Source of the DNA: Metopolophium dirhodum
Lineage: Eukaryota; Arthropoda; Insecta; Hemiptera; Aphididae
Length of the DNA stretch: 64,000 nt
Assembly: GCF_019925205.1 (NCBI RefSeq)
Contig: NC_083564.1
Coordinates: forward strand, 15,534,134 to 15,598,133
Direction: 5' to 3'
A program made the position numbers and the translations under genes. Below the pieces are notes generated by a model. That model worked only from the letters and a program-made list of their open reading frames with translations, ran no database searches and was not told where the DNA came from. This document shows positions 49,655 through 62,698 of the stretch, in pieces (position 1 is the stretch's first letter; each line of letters starts with the position of its first letter).

Positions 49655-49930
49655 CGTTACCCCAGCACCCGTACTTCCGAAATCATAAATTGTAATCAAG
49701 CAGTATCATGTTCTTTATTTTGTATAATTTTGTACAGCCAAAATTACATTTTGTACAACCCTAAAACCCCCCCGAAATCCAGTTTCATCTTACGGGTGCT
49801 GCGGTAACGTTACCCCAGAACCCGGATCAGTTATCTTTTACAAATATCAACTTTTAACCGTACAGTATTATGTACTTTATTTTGTACAATTTTGTACAGC
49901 CAAAATTAGATTTTGTACAACCCTATGGTT
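49655..49930 (+). repeat. Diverged tandem pair, about 153-bp period, with internal inverted ends
   Basis: GTTACCCCAGCACCCG (49656) recurs as GTTACCCCAGAACCCG (49809). Both units contain CTTTATTTTGTA, AATTTTGTACAGCCAAAATTA and ATTTTGTACAACCCTA in order. The first unit is also bounded by inverted copies CGTTACCCCAGCACCCGTA (49655) and TACGGGTGCTGCGGTAACG (49792), as in a small TIR element. Confidence 0.75.
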
Positions 49931-50794
49931 TAGTTACTTTTGGTGTATCACGAACAAAATTTAATTATAGTCAGCTGGTGCTTCCGCAGGAAAAGAAACA
50001 GACGTGCATCAGACCGGCACGCGACTATTATAATATAAGGGTAGACTTTCGGTAGTGGTTTTCAAAACGAACCTAATTTAGAAGATACGTTCTCAAAAAA
50101 AAAAAAAACAAACTGTAAATTATGGATTGTCCCTTAGCAAAAAAAAAAAAAAATACAAAGGACGTTTTTTCCGTGTCCCTTATTGTTAAAAAATACATTA
50201 TATAATACTAATTACGTACAAAATACAATGTGTAAACATAATCTATTTAAAAAATAAAGTGTGTTCATATTATAAATACTACACCGTCGAGGTTGGTTTA
50301 ACTACAAGTGTTGTCGTGATTTGCCATTATAATTTAGTCGCGTGACTTCCGGGTAGGAGGGACGGGGAGGAATAGTGTGGGTCTTACAAAATAATGTTTA
50401 CCACACTAACGCACTATCATTATAATATTATATACCTATACTATACATTCAATGTTAAATCGTAGTTGGAATCTAAATGCAGTTAATGCATATTATATGA
50501 AATGGCTATAATGATGATATCCATCCGGTAAAATTAGTTTCCACAGTGTTTTCATAGTTTTAGGCAAACATTATCGTCTACCACACCAGAAAATCGATGT
50601 CTTAAATCTTGGTATACCTATCTGGAGAAAATGTACCACCGACACCGTGGGAGTTCCGAGTTTTTTTTTACCGTAATTTGACACTTTGCTGTTTATTTTT
50701 GCTAATCATACCACGCGATGACTGTCCTTACGTTGGTGTATGATTTTCGTTCATACATCATAATACGTCGTTATATATAGTGAGTTACTATACA

Positions 50795-50960
50795 AGGTGA
50801 GCCAACAATAATATTGTTTACTCTACGAGTCACTTCTTACCACAGTATCACATAATCTGAAAATCTCGGGTGGTCACCCATCCGGGAGCTAGTAACACCG
50901 GCCGATACGCACTCTCAGAGCATTTACAGAGTTGAGGTACGGACCGCGCCACACCGTGCC
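50795..50960 (-). mobile_element. 5S rRNA-derived SINE, copy 2
   Basis: The minus strand reads GTGTGGCGCGGTCCG, then a degraded A-box and CTAGCTCCCGGATGGGTGAC (50892-50873) followed by CACCCGAGATTTT. It shares GTGTGG..., CGGTGT.ACTAG and the C-box with copy 1. The promoter-like GGATGGGTGACC is identical to 5S rRNA. It ends near GGCTCACC at about 50795. Confidence 0.68.
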
Positions 50961-53900
50961 ACATTATAATATTTATTAACCTGAAAAAAAAAAAAATTTT
51001 TGGAATTTTCAAATAAAAAATGATGGAAATATTACATTATTAATTAGTACTTAACTATACTATTTGTATAAGCTAATATTTTATAATAATAATTGTTATG
51101 ATAAAAAAAATCGTAATATTGGTCTATATGAGTCATTGCTGGACATTCTACCGATTATCTAGGACGAGTTTTTGACTACCACTTACACTGTACCTATATG
51201 TATGTACACACTACACTACTACAGTATGTTGCACAGTGTACTGCAGCGGACAATTTTGATTTCTCGTCCACGTCACAGCGTAAACATTGATGCCAAAAAC
51301 AATACGTATTTTATTATTTTAACAATCGAGCATTGTTATAAAGAAAAGCTCTTTTGACGTTTGTTCGTGGATAATGTGTACATAGTATATATTCACGACA
51401 AACACGTCGTCATGAACGGCGAAAAGCTGGACGGCCGTCTATTATGCAAACTATATAAACGACTACCTATTTGCACCTTAAGTGGTGTGGCTCGGCTCAT
51501 ATTATACGAGTAATACATAATTTGTACACACGAACTGCAGGAATTTCTTTTATGTTCGCACACTGTTTACTATGTGATTAAATGGCAAAAGTTGACGATT
51601 ACTATTACCAGCTGAGTGAAAAGAAAGGAAAAAAAGAAAACACAATCGAAACAGCGAGAACGGCGTCGACGAGTGTGTGTTTTAATTAAACGTACCCTGC
51701 CCCACGTGATGACCAGAGCATAAACATTCCGACAAAACTGTAGAACAAATATTATTGTTATTACTATTGTTGTTATTATCATCATCGAAACTATTGCTTT
51801 TGCACCGATCGTGCACAACTTTTTCCCGGAAAAATTGAAACAATCTCCCGTGAAACTCAATAATTCGCCATTTTGAAATGTTAAAGTATTACCGTCGTAA
51901 TTCGTACAATTGACGTGCCAGCGGAATCGTAATGTCATAATATTATTATATTATGTTATTCGATTCGCGTACTTGCCTAACTTGTACCGTTTTCCGAAGT
52001 ATTAGATTCATCACAGACCGCCGCAGTTAAACATCAATAATTTAAATCAAATTATATTTAATAAAATTTTTATTCTATATAGCCTTGTAATATTATGATA
52101 CCAGCCATATGTTTAATGACGTCGAGTGAAGTTTGTAATCACCCCTCACCCCTACCTGTCCAGGATTGAGTTTCATGTAACAAATGGTGTTACCTACTAT
52201 ATTATTATCATATGAATACGATTTATGGAAGCACACAAAAAAAAAAAACAAGCAATTTTGTTACATGCCGAAACTCAATTATAATGTTAAGCTACGATAC
52301 GGAGGGGAGTGGGAACTATCAACTACTGTATTGACACAACGTACTTACGAATCAACTGTCTTAAATTGGATAAGTGTCTCCAAAAACCTGCCTAACGAAT
52401 ATTATATTGTATTATTCAATGTGAAATAAACATTGATAACACCAAACTATACGACCAACAATAGTATAGTTGATTATTTAATCAAGCTTATACTTAGTGA
52501 AACGTTCAAGTACCTATCGTCGTAGCTACGTCATGATATTGCTATCGTTCCATCGTATAGCTCGCTGTTGTATAATAAGACTTGTATAGTCTGATGATCA
52601 GACCCTCGTTCAGCTGTCGTCTGCAACAATATAGGTCCTAAAACAAGGTTATATTATTATTATATCTAATATTATATTATAATAGGATAACAGCTTAGTA
52701 GGTACCTATCCGCTTTTTCGAAATCGATTGAAGAAGCCACTGTGCCTTCTATCGTGCTAGTGTTTCATTCCTATACATATAGGTGCATATTATTATTTCG
52801 AACGACATTTAAATTTTTTTAACAGCAACCATGATGGCTTTTATAATAATATGCTGATCCGTCACTGTTGTCTGTTAATATAATAACAAAAAATGTGAAC
52901 ATCTACAATTCGTATATTATATACGAGGCCATACTCTGTAAATAGCGATAACGGAAGGTATAATAGTTGTAAACGTCATTGCTTGCTGTTCAATTATGTT
53001 GTTACGGCGAAGTGTCATTTATAACCACTTCACATATTGTTATGTTACCATTAACTGCAGTGTTAAGGCACTATTTCACTGTCACCGTATTCTTCGCGAT
53101 TAACACGTTACCACAATATACCAAATAATTGAAAAAATTCAACTACTTCGCTTTGCGGCGAGGTGTGGTATTTAAACGTGGTTATTCAATGACTAATAAA
53201 ACCGTTGTACCTAGACAATTTACACATTTAATTTGGTGGACGACAATAAAACACGGACCACACAGTCTACACGGAATTCGGTTAGTTCCTTTAACTGAAA
53301 TATTTCCTGTTGGCTGTAAGTGTGGTTACGTGGGGAGACTTGAAGTGATGTAGGTATGTATCGTTAAAAATGTAGTTTTATACGTGAACTAAATGATATC
53401 TAATGATTATACTAAATTATTTAGTTGATCAATTTTGCCTGTTATGATATCGATAACGTTGGTCACGGACCCGCGAGTTTCTCATCGAAGCATGATTAAA
53501 GTATAATTGTACTAGTAAATATCCATAAAAATAAATAATAATTAATAATTTTCCAAAATGTAATTTCACGATTTTAAGTCATTTCATAAAACAAATTTTA
53601 CATAATACAGAGTAAAAAAATGTTGATATCAATCACATAAATGATCAATTGTAGTTAAAATGTACGTGATTTTCAGAGAAGAACCAATCGGCGGGATAAA
53701 ATTATCAGACGATTTATAAATTCATAAACATTACTGATTGCCACAAATTCCTTAAACTTTATTATTATTATTTATAGTAAATTTATTTGTTTTTAAGTCA
53801 TAATATTATAACTTTTGCACTATTATTTTAAGTTTGTTCAATGAACTTTTTGTAAAATGTACATAGTGATTATTAAAATGCCATCTTTTGGCTTTAAACA

Positions 53901-54316
53901 GGTAATATTATATTTTAGCTGTTTGATAAAAAATTAAAAGATTAAAAACTTATTAGGTAGGTATACATAATATTTTGTGTTGGAACACATTTTACAAAAA
54001 TGAAAACATATAATGAACTGTTTAATAAAAAGATCGTATGTTAAATTGGTAACAGTATTACACTTGATATTTTGTACTGTTATAAAATTTGGTCTAGAGT
54101 TTAATTAAATTATCTAACTTCTTATGTTTACATTGGAATTTCCGTTGTTAGCTGAAATTGTGATAATATAATATGTTTACGTTGTGTCTCGATCGTTTTT
54201 TGTTTTTAAAGATAATAATACACACATATAATATGTTACATATTATAACTTTAAGCACCGACGATAAACCTTTAGTTAAGATAATGTTATTTCCGTATTG
54301 AGTTATATTATAAGCC
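50961..54316. other. Intergenic with mixed composition
   Basis: Frames at 51570-51938 (minus), 52184-52429 and 53129-53353 are longer than average but lack domain, codon or splice support. No repeat with defined ends was found. Confidence 0.5.
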
Positions 54317-54638
54317 AATGGTCTCCAGCATACGACACCTCAAGCACTTTTAACTTGCTCATCAGTCAACAAGCGGACTAATGTTTTAATCTTAAACACC
54401 AGGGCCCTATATATTATATATAAAATATATCCGAGCATTTTCTGTGAAAAATTAGTTTAATTCAATAATAAGAAAATAAATAGATTATTTTTTTTCTTTA
54501 TAAAACTATAGAGAAATATAATCATGAAATAACAGTAAAATGATTCTTCTCTATTCCAAAAAAAATTCTGTTCGCAAGGTTAAAAAAAGTTTTTCAGATT
54601 CAGTTTGATTTAAAAAAAAACGGTTAGGGACCCCTGGA
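54317..54638. mobile_element. Possible hAT-like MITE
   Basis: CAATGGTCTCCAGCATACGA at the left and, in reverse complement, CAGGGGTCCCTAACCGTTTT at the right resemble the common 'CAGTGGTCCCCAACC' hAT terminus. The flanks do not show an 8-bp duplication. Confidence 0.35.
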
Positions 54639-57600
54639 CTATAAACCGTTACAATATAATAAATTAACGAGAGGAAATAACAACTAACTCTATCGACAAA
54701 CTGTTTTTTTTAAACATACGTTAACAGACATATTATATTTTTTAACATTTTATAATTTACCGTGTTCGAATACTAATTAATAGCTTGTTCCTCTTCAATG
54801 TTGTAATTACAGAAATTTATAATATGCTAAAATAAATTATTTTACAATTTGTGACCAACCCATTTATTTTAAATTGAAATTGATGTACTGGAAAATAATA
54901 ATCGTATAAAAACATCACTATTCGACAGTTAACAGCAAGTGGAACAAAAAGTTACAACAAATTATAAATGTACCTAATCAAAAAGTCAACATTAAGTATA
55001 ATATATTATGTATAGGAAAATTGCAAACAAAGGTAACGAGCGATGACGAGGAATTAAGAAAAAGTTTTAAACACACAAAAGGAAACAAACATTTTTGTTT
55101 CGAACTAGTGGTGTGTAAAATAAAAACCATGGTGGTACTATATCCCAAAGACGAAACATCAACTCTAAAAAAAATTCAAACTAAAACTTTAACCTAACCG
55201 GAAACGTCAAAAATTGATAAACATGAACTTTACGTTCTGATGCAAAAAGGCCAAAAGACCCGAAATGGTCCTGACACTCAGAATCCAAAAAGCCAGTGAA
55301 ATAAACGATAATTCATAAACGGAAATGTCTACAGAAAATAACGACGCCTTCATATTTCTAAACAATATTATATGTTCCCATTCAAATTGTACAGACTATT
55401 TTAAGTCTTTAGGTTTTTAGTATTTTTAGGAGAAACAAAAATAAAAATAGATATCAAAATTAAATTTGGTTACGTGAAAATCCACGCACCGCGATAGTTA
55501 AAGGCAATTATTACGATAAAGTAAAGTTTGTTTTTCTCTGTTTAAAATAATTATAAACTCTTGTGTAAATATGTTATGAAATATAACGATATAATGATAA
55601 CGATATAAATATAAATATAACGATATAATATTATTATGAACACATATTTTTATAATAATATAATCGATCATAAAACGAAATTATATTATTATATTTCTTA
55701 CAAAATGAGAACTAGGAAGTAAAAATGACGTAGGGGCTTGTAAACATTTAAAGATATGTAATCTTCCAATGCAAACATAACTACTGTAAATTTATGTATT
55801 ATTTTACAATAAGATTTACGATCTTTTAAATATCAAAATAATGTATAATATGTGATGCTTTATAAAAATATCTACAACGGTCCATTACGATTATTATTTA
55901 TTGCATATTTTGTAGTTTTACGGCCATTGTACACGAATAAAATTCCGTGTTATGATATGTGTTTCTCACTTGCGCGATAGCTGAAATAATACAAAAATAT
56001 TGTCGAACGCAACTCTGTTACGATTATTCATAATAATAATAATAAATAATTATAATTTATAATATTCTCCAACAGGTACAAATCATAATATTCATCATTA
56101 TAGAAACGACGTGCATTATATTAAAAACGTGCATCATACGAAATGAAAAATACATTTTTTTTTTAATTTTCCCGCGTTCCGAAGAAGTGTCCACTCGTTA
56201 AAATGCCTTTTTCGCAAATGCTTACAAATACCTACTTATCTCTTTATTTTTGATGATTTCATCATGATATTAGATGCTGTAGGTTGTAATGTAACCATTC
56301 CTTCGGCACTAAAGAATAATATCTGTTGATTTATATAATATAAAGCTGTTTTACCTTTTTTTTTTTTATATTTATTGTTTTTGTTAAAGCATTTAGGAGA
56401 AATTTAAAAATATTTTCTTTTTATTGTCCATTTCAACCTCTTGCTTCGAGTGAAAAATGTGGCCTATAATAATTGCTATATTCAAATCAAAATAATATAT
56501 ATCATTTTTTATATTATCCAGTGTCGTCAATAGTTTTTTTTAGAAATGTTTGTGACGTGTGTTAATTACCCACGTGATTTATTTTATTCGTCTCAAAAAC
56601 TAGGTGGTTAGTATTAAGATATAAAAAATCGTAGATCTGTATTTTTATCTAACCGTTTTGGAACTAAATTATAATTAATACAGAAAAAAAAGCTTTGCGC
56701 TACATATTCTACTAAAGAGTTCGGTTGAAGGAAATTTCGAATTCATTATTCTGTGCCTGTTAACGGTACGTATAAAATATAAGTTTTACTTTGCGGTCAC
56801 TTTTTTCTATATTCTTTCGGTCACTCTATTCCTTAACGTCTGCCGCCCAATACGTTCTCTAAAATATTATATATTCTCTTCGTATTCAACATTACATTAC
56901 CATACTTTTTACTTGGCGTCATCCTCTTTAGGTCTTTCTATTTTCTACGTCCGGTCGAAAACTATATTTACTGCATCTCCAAGTATTTGTTTATATCACG
57001 TAAAGACCCGGTTTCAACCGTTACGTGCACTCACTGCAAATTGAATTCTTGTTATAAAGAATCAACAAAAAAAAAAAAAGTAAAAAACCTGAGAATTTTA
57101 CTTTTAATGAACCTCGTAGATCGTGTTCGAAATTATTTTCAATTCAATGTATGAGTTCAAAGAAAAAAATTTTTAATTTCATTACATTCTATCCAATAGT
57201 TTCCGTACGTAATTTTTAGTTTGTGATTTAAAAATAATATTTAGATTTTCTTTTTATTACAATATTAGTAGGCATCCTTATCGTGTTTGAAACTAAATCA
57301 ATAATTGACAACTGTATTAAAAAAATCTAGAAATGTCTAACTTACACTTCAATCATGTTGCGAATATATAAATAATTAACATGTGAAACGATGTTAATTT
57401 ATTGACCTCCGCCTAGAATAGTAGTTTGTAATGAATAATTTATTTATCACTGCATATTTTAAATCTGTTATGATAACATTCAAAACCAGGGATGATAATA
57501 AATATTTACGACCTATCGATTTTTGAAATTTAAATGTTCCGCATCTTTTCTATAGGTAGGCTTAAGCTTAATACAAAATATCTGATACAGCCACTCATTT

Positions 57601-58799
57601 AATTATTATTTATATATTATTTACATATTGTACATGTATTTTTTTCAAATTAATATAACATGCATTTTCTTTGTTTTCAAAAACGATTGCACACCCTCAT
57701 ATTGTACACATGAATAGGTGGTAAGTATTTGTGTAGATCACTTAAGAAATTTACTAAAATCTGTCTCATATTCCATTAATATTTTCAAAAATATTGAAGT
57801 CATCGAAATACATAATATTGTATTTCCCACTATTTATAATACGTGTATAATACTTATTAGTGTATTTTATTAATTTTTAGGATATTAACTTAAATATTAT
57901 ATTATATAAGTACGTGCGTGTGTTCATATATTTTTAATTTTTGCCACACTCTCGCATTTGATTATTTATCAGTTTTAATTCATATTACTAACTATTCATA
58001 TCGCGTTACTTCAACGTTAATGGAATTCATAAGCATTTATTCCGATTGTTGTGAATATTCTCAGAAAATCTAGTATTAGTAATACGCCACCGTTTTGGGA
58101 TGAAGTAAAGGACGAAATTCCGTTCCTTGCAATATCGTTGATGGCATGAAGGATTATTCCCTCGGTTGATATGAAGATCTCGCTTATATATATATATATT
58201 ATGGCTCAGTGCACTATTCAATATCTTTATATATCAGAAATACTGGAAGTGAACAATTTTAAATGACTCAACTATACCCGTATCACGAAGACCCTATAAA
58301 AATATTATATTTATTCAATATTATATTCAAGTTTGTTTGAATTTTTATCATTCGATTTTGATATCTATAAACAGTTATAATAATACAATTCATTCACAAG
58401 GCATGTATAATACCATATAATATTTTTTTTATTTTTGTGGAAGAATCATTCGATTTCTACGGTTGGTTTAATAATATTATCATGCTGTTTTGGTGATAAT
58501 AATGCACAAGACGTGAGTGTGATTTAAAAACTGCACCGAGTGAATCGAGCATGCGAAAAATGTCGAATGCGATTTTCATAAGTAATATTATAGTGAGGAT
58601 ATCGTAGGTATATTATTATAATATGGATGTAAATTATAATATATTAATATGGTTTGAAAATTAATTTATAGTCAATTTATTTTTTTAAGTTTTTTTCTTC
58701 GTCGTAGAGGTATAATCAATTTCACTTTTACATTTTAATCGTCACCATCATAATACTATTATTATATCAAATCGCAAATAAAAAGGTTGGTTGGTTTTT
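54639..58799. other. Intergenic, AT-rich
   Basis: No gene or bounded element recognised. Short simple repeats (AAT, TA) only. Confidence 0.55.
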
Positions 58800-59330
58800 T
58801 TTTTTATCGCGTCTCTCTGCAGCTCGTCTGTTCTCGATTTAAAATCGATGCCCAATTAATACTAGTCCACACCTAAATTATTATTATAATATCGTCCGCC
58901 ACCACAATCAGTCGAGTCGATTAACCGAGTAAAATACGTTTTGTTTTTGATTGCGACCGCGGCTGTGCAGTGCAAAAGCCGAATTCATACTATCGTTATT
59001 CTGACATCACGCCATTACCTGCCCATAATATTAATATAATAATTCAACTGCGGTGTATATTATTGTTATTATTTAACGTAATAATATAATATTATATAGG
59101 TCAGCGGCAGCTACTACGACGTATTCGGCGGCAATATATTATTTCCAACGTGTCGGACCGTATATTCGAATATTATTTGCTGTTCACTATTGGACTATAT
59201 AATATTGGCGTGCGCGGACCGAAATCATGTGGGAACGCAGCTGAAGTCCCTAAAGTATATTGTGTTCTATAGTCGGCCAACTCGCATTGTCACCCCGAGG
59301 AAATTGAGTTTCCGACCTACACAGAGTTGT
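58800..59330 (+). promoter_or_regulatory. CpG-rich patch, possible promoter
   Basis: A GC-richer region with CpGs (GTCGAGTCGATTAACCGAG, GCGACCGCGGCTGTGCAG, ACGACGTATTCGGCGGC). The 133-residue frame from 59190 across it includes a poly-Asn run from (AAT)n and has no domain. The block may be a transcription start region. Confidence 0.25.
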
Positions 59331-59591
59331 GCACACAACAACAATAATAATAATAATATACGACGTCATAGACGTGTAATAACTGTGCATAAAATGTGTA
59401 CTGTGGGCCTACTGGATAATATAGCTTTAATAATATACCGCCAAAGCGCCGCCTCAATACCGACAAAAGTTTGCAGTCCTCGACCTCGGCTGTTACGGCC
59501 CCGTTATATTATACTGTATAATACCCGTAGCGACTATTCAAGCCGGCATTACAAAAGATATCATAATGTTATTATGTTGTGGAGCGATTGA

Positions 59592-61119
59592 AAATGTAGT
59601 CTCTTATCAGCAAATTTAAAATTTTTTTCTTTTTCTTCATTATTTTTAATCAAAGTACAGGGTTTTAGACTCAAAATTATTGTAAAGATAACGACAGTAG
59701 TTAGAACCTTTGAAAAACGTAACTGTATCAGTTATGTAGCTATGTATGTCAATATTGTCGGTGTATATTTTATTACGGCAAGTAATAACATAGATATTTA
59801 CACTAATAAGCTGCATATTTTTTTTATTCTTTATTTAAATCATCATAAATTACAAAAATTGAATAATAAACATTTTTACATTATTATCTATCTCTTTTAA
59901 GGTAAACGCTTGTGTTAGAGGTAGAGAGTAATACAACTTAAATACAATTTTATGCATAGTAATATATTGCATCAATAAATTCTTAGCATAGATTGCAAAA
60001 AGAAAAATGTACTTCATACACTTCAAAGTGCCACGAAAAGAAAACACTGTATTATAATAAATACACTAAAAAATTGTTTCATTATAAAAAAAAAATAAAT
60101 AAGTAAATAGGTACAAATAAAATCAATAAATATTCTGTAAAATTGTGTTGCAGTTATTTATTTAAAAATAATAATACTTTGGTACCTAAATAATTTGTTG
60201 CTATAAATATATTTAATATATTAAAAAATGTAATAAATTTTTTTCACACTATAATTGATATTTTGTACTATTCATTTTTTTCAAAGAGCCAAACTATCAT
60301 CGATCTCTTTGGTAAAACTAATAGCAAAGAGGCTTATAGCCTATAAGCCTAAAAGTCAGATGGATCTTTGAAAAAATAATTTAAATAATTATAATACGGG
60401 CTATAAAAGAATAAATTCCCAAATGGCTTACGACTTACACATATTTGCATATAAGTAGGTACCCATACATAGTTGGTTCAGTGTTTACGGGGGACGAGAC
60501 CCTCAACCATAGTACTATTATTTTTTTAATTTGCTTTACAATAATTGCTAATTGACTGAATACTTAAGAATAAAAATTGCTTAAAATTGGCCGCTGTCGG
60601 AGAATATTTGGTCCAAGGTCTAAATCTTGTACCGTACGGAGCGAACAGTGTTTTTATTTAAATATAGAAGGATTAAAATTATTTGTACAACACGTTGCGT
60701 GTTTAATAAAAGCACTGCTATGCGGTAAAAGTATTGTAGAATTGTCCAGACAGTCACACCGGTCGTGTATTGTTGAACTCGTTATGAACATTTTTTTTAG
60801 CAATTAAATTACAACTGTGCGTATTATCGTATCTGCCGCAGTGGGTTTTTGCAATGGGCAATGATATTATTTTGTCACAATATTTTTATTTCATACAAAA
60901 ATTAATTATTGAATTTCTTATAACAATACCAGTTTGATTATAAAAATATTATTACTATAACATTAAACGCTCAGGTATTAAGACAGTTGAATTATTAAAT
61001 TCAACATTGCACTGATATCGGTTGGTTTTAAAATTATCAAATATGGTATTACGATCATATTCTATTAAATAAATTATATAATTAAACAAATACAAAATGT
61101 ATATATTATTATATTTAGC
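59592..61119. other. Intergenic, AT-rich
   Basis: Contains a perfect palindrome AGGCTTATAGCCTATAAGCCT-type hairpin near 60330 and an unsupported 76-residue frame at 60577-60807. Nothing else seen. Confidence 0.5.
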
Positions 61120-61328
61120 CAGTGGCGTCCGCAGTAACTACATCGGTCATCGAAGTTTATGATCAGAGCATTTTTTTCTATCAGAAGAGTTGAGAAGTTA
61201 TAACAATTTGAAAACACCTCAAATAAACGTCTGAAATTATTAGACAGGACAAAATAAAAACAAAATTGTAACTAATTTTCATGCCCCCTCCCCCCCCCCC
61301 CATCGAAAAAATCCTGCGTAAACTACTG
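61120..61328. mobile_element. Short hAT-like MITE with CAGTGGCG end
   Basis: The left end CAGTGGCGTCCGCAGTAAC and the right end, in reverse complement CAGTAGTTTACGCAGGATTT followed by a G-run, form diverged inverted termini. The CAGTGGCG...G-run style matches the remnant at 2155. Flanking 8-mers do not match. Confidence 0.45.
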
Positions 61329-62084
61329 CGTGTATAGCCATATAGGTACTCTATATCGGATTAATAAATAATACATATTTTATACTGTGTACAATGTACA
61401 TTTTTCACTGTCAAGTGGCGTATTAAATTAAAATATACAATTTGATTTGAATTCTATTATCATGGCAACACTTATTCGTTTAATCATGCCAAAGTTATAT
61501 TTTAAGCTAAAATATTATTAATTAATTGCATCGCGCTAATTATTGATTTTTATTTTTATTCAAAATTATTCGTTATGTTTTAATTAATTTGTCATAGTAT
61601 GATGATTGAAATATATTGAATCCATTAATTTTCGCGATAACTTTTATTGCGTCCAACAAACTCACCAAAACGGTTAATTGTTTCCATATAAAACTTAAAT
61701 TCGATAGCATTTAGGAGGTACCTATGATAAATACATAATATTATATATTAATATCTACTAAATGTCTAAATGTATAATGTTATGTCTTAACGTGATGAAT
61801 ATTATTTACGAAATGAATCATTATAAACGCATTATATTTTTATGGTCGCGTGATAATTCAAGTGTAATGACAGATGATAGGTCACTGCTAACCGTGGTAT
61901 AATACATGTTTGGTATGGATAAATGTTATAAAATCATTTAAAATATTTCTGAACGGTTTTCATTCTAGGATATATTTATTTCTCAACGTAGACATATTAT
62001 TTTTATTCTTACGCTTGCCATGTCAGGGATTGGCATGTAAACTTTTTTGATTTTTAATTTTTAGAAATGTATTAACTGATATTA

Positions 62085-62695
62085 CACCCAAGTGGTATAC
62101 CAATTTGAATCCGGAAAAATGTCGGTGTGAACGGCCCCACAAAAAATCATTTTAATTTTCATTTAGTGAGATAGATCTCCGAAACCTGACAGTGGATTTC
62201 ATTGTTTGTGGTCTTCTTAGATTCACATTGATTAGGAGAAGTACAGTGAAGATTTTCAGAACTTTATCTTTAATAGTTAATTCACTACAGAACATTAAAA
62301 CAAATTTTATTAGGCGTTTTTTGATGTTTTTCAGCTTTACAACTTTGTAGTGAACTAACGATTGGAGATAAAGTTCTGAATATCTTCACTGCACTTTTCC
62401 TAGCCCATGTGAACCTAACAAGACCCCAAACAAAAAAATCCGTTCTTCAGTTTCGGAAATCTACCTTGCTAAATGAAAATGTAGCAAAAATAACTTTTTT
62501 TTTATCTATGAAAAATTAAATACATTTTTTTTTAAAATTTTAATTCCAAATTTAGTATCTAATTGATAATACCTTTTTAATGAGTTATCAACCAACTTTC
62601 TAGCTATCATAGTTTAGGAGAAAAGTTATACAATAGAAATTTTGGGAATGTTCACGCTGACGTTTTTATGGATTCAAGTGGTTTACCGCTTGGGT
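62085..62695. mobile_element. Palindromic Harbinger-like MITE
   Basis: A 611-bp element. The ends CACCCAAGTGGTATACCA and, in reverse complement, ACCCAAGCGGTAAACCAC are inverted. TTA flanks both ends (62082-62084, 62696-62698), as in PIF/Harbinger (TWA) insertions. Almost the whole element folds on itself: further paired blocks are CGGTGTGAACG/CGTTCAC-like ends, TTTCATTTAG/CTAAATGAAA, AGAACTTTATCT/AGATAAAGTTCT and TTCACTAC/GTAGTGAA. It has no coding capacity. The superfamily is inferred from TSD length alone. Confidence 0.72.
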
Positions 62696-62698
62696 TTA

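Noticed and set aside
51570..51938. 122-residue minus-strand frame with hydrophobic stretch
   Set aside because: The Ile/Val run comes from an ATT/GTT-rich simple sequence; no family resemblance or splice context.
59190..59591. 133-residue plus-strand frame
   Set aside because: Contains a poly-Asn run from (AAT)n and no domain; more likely 5' non-coding DNA.
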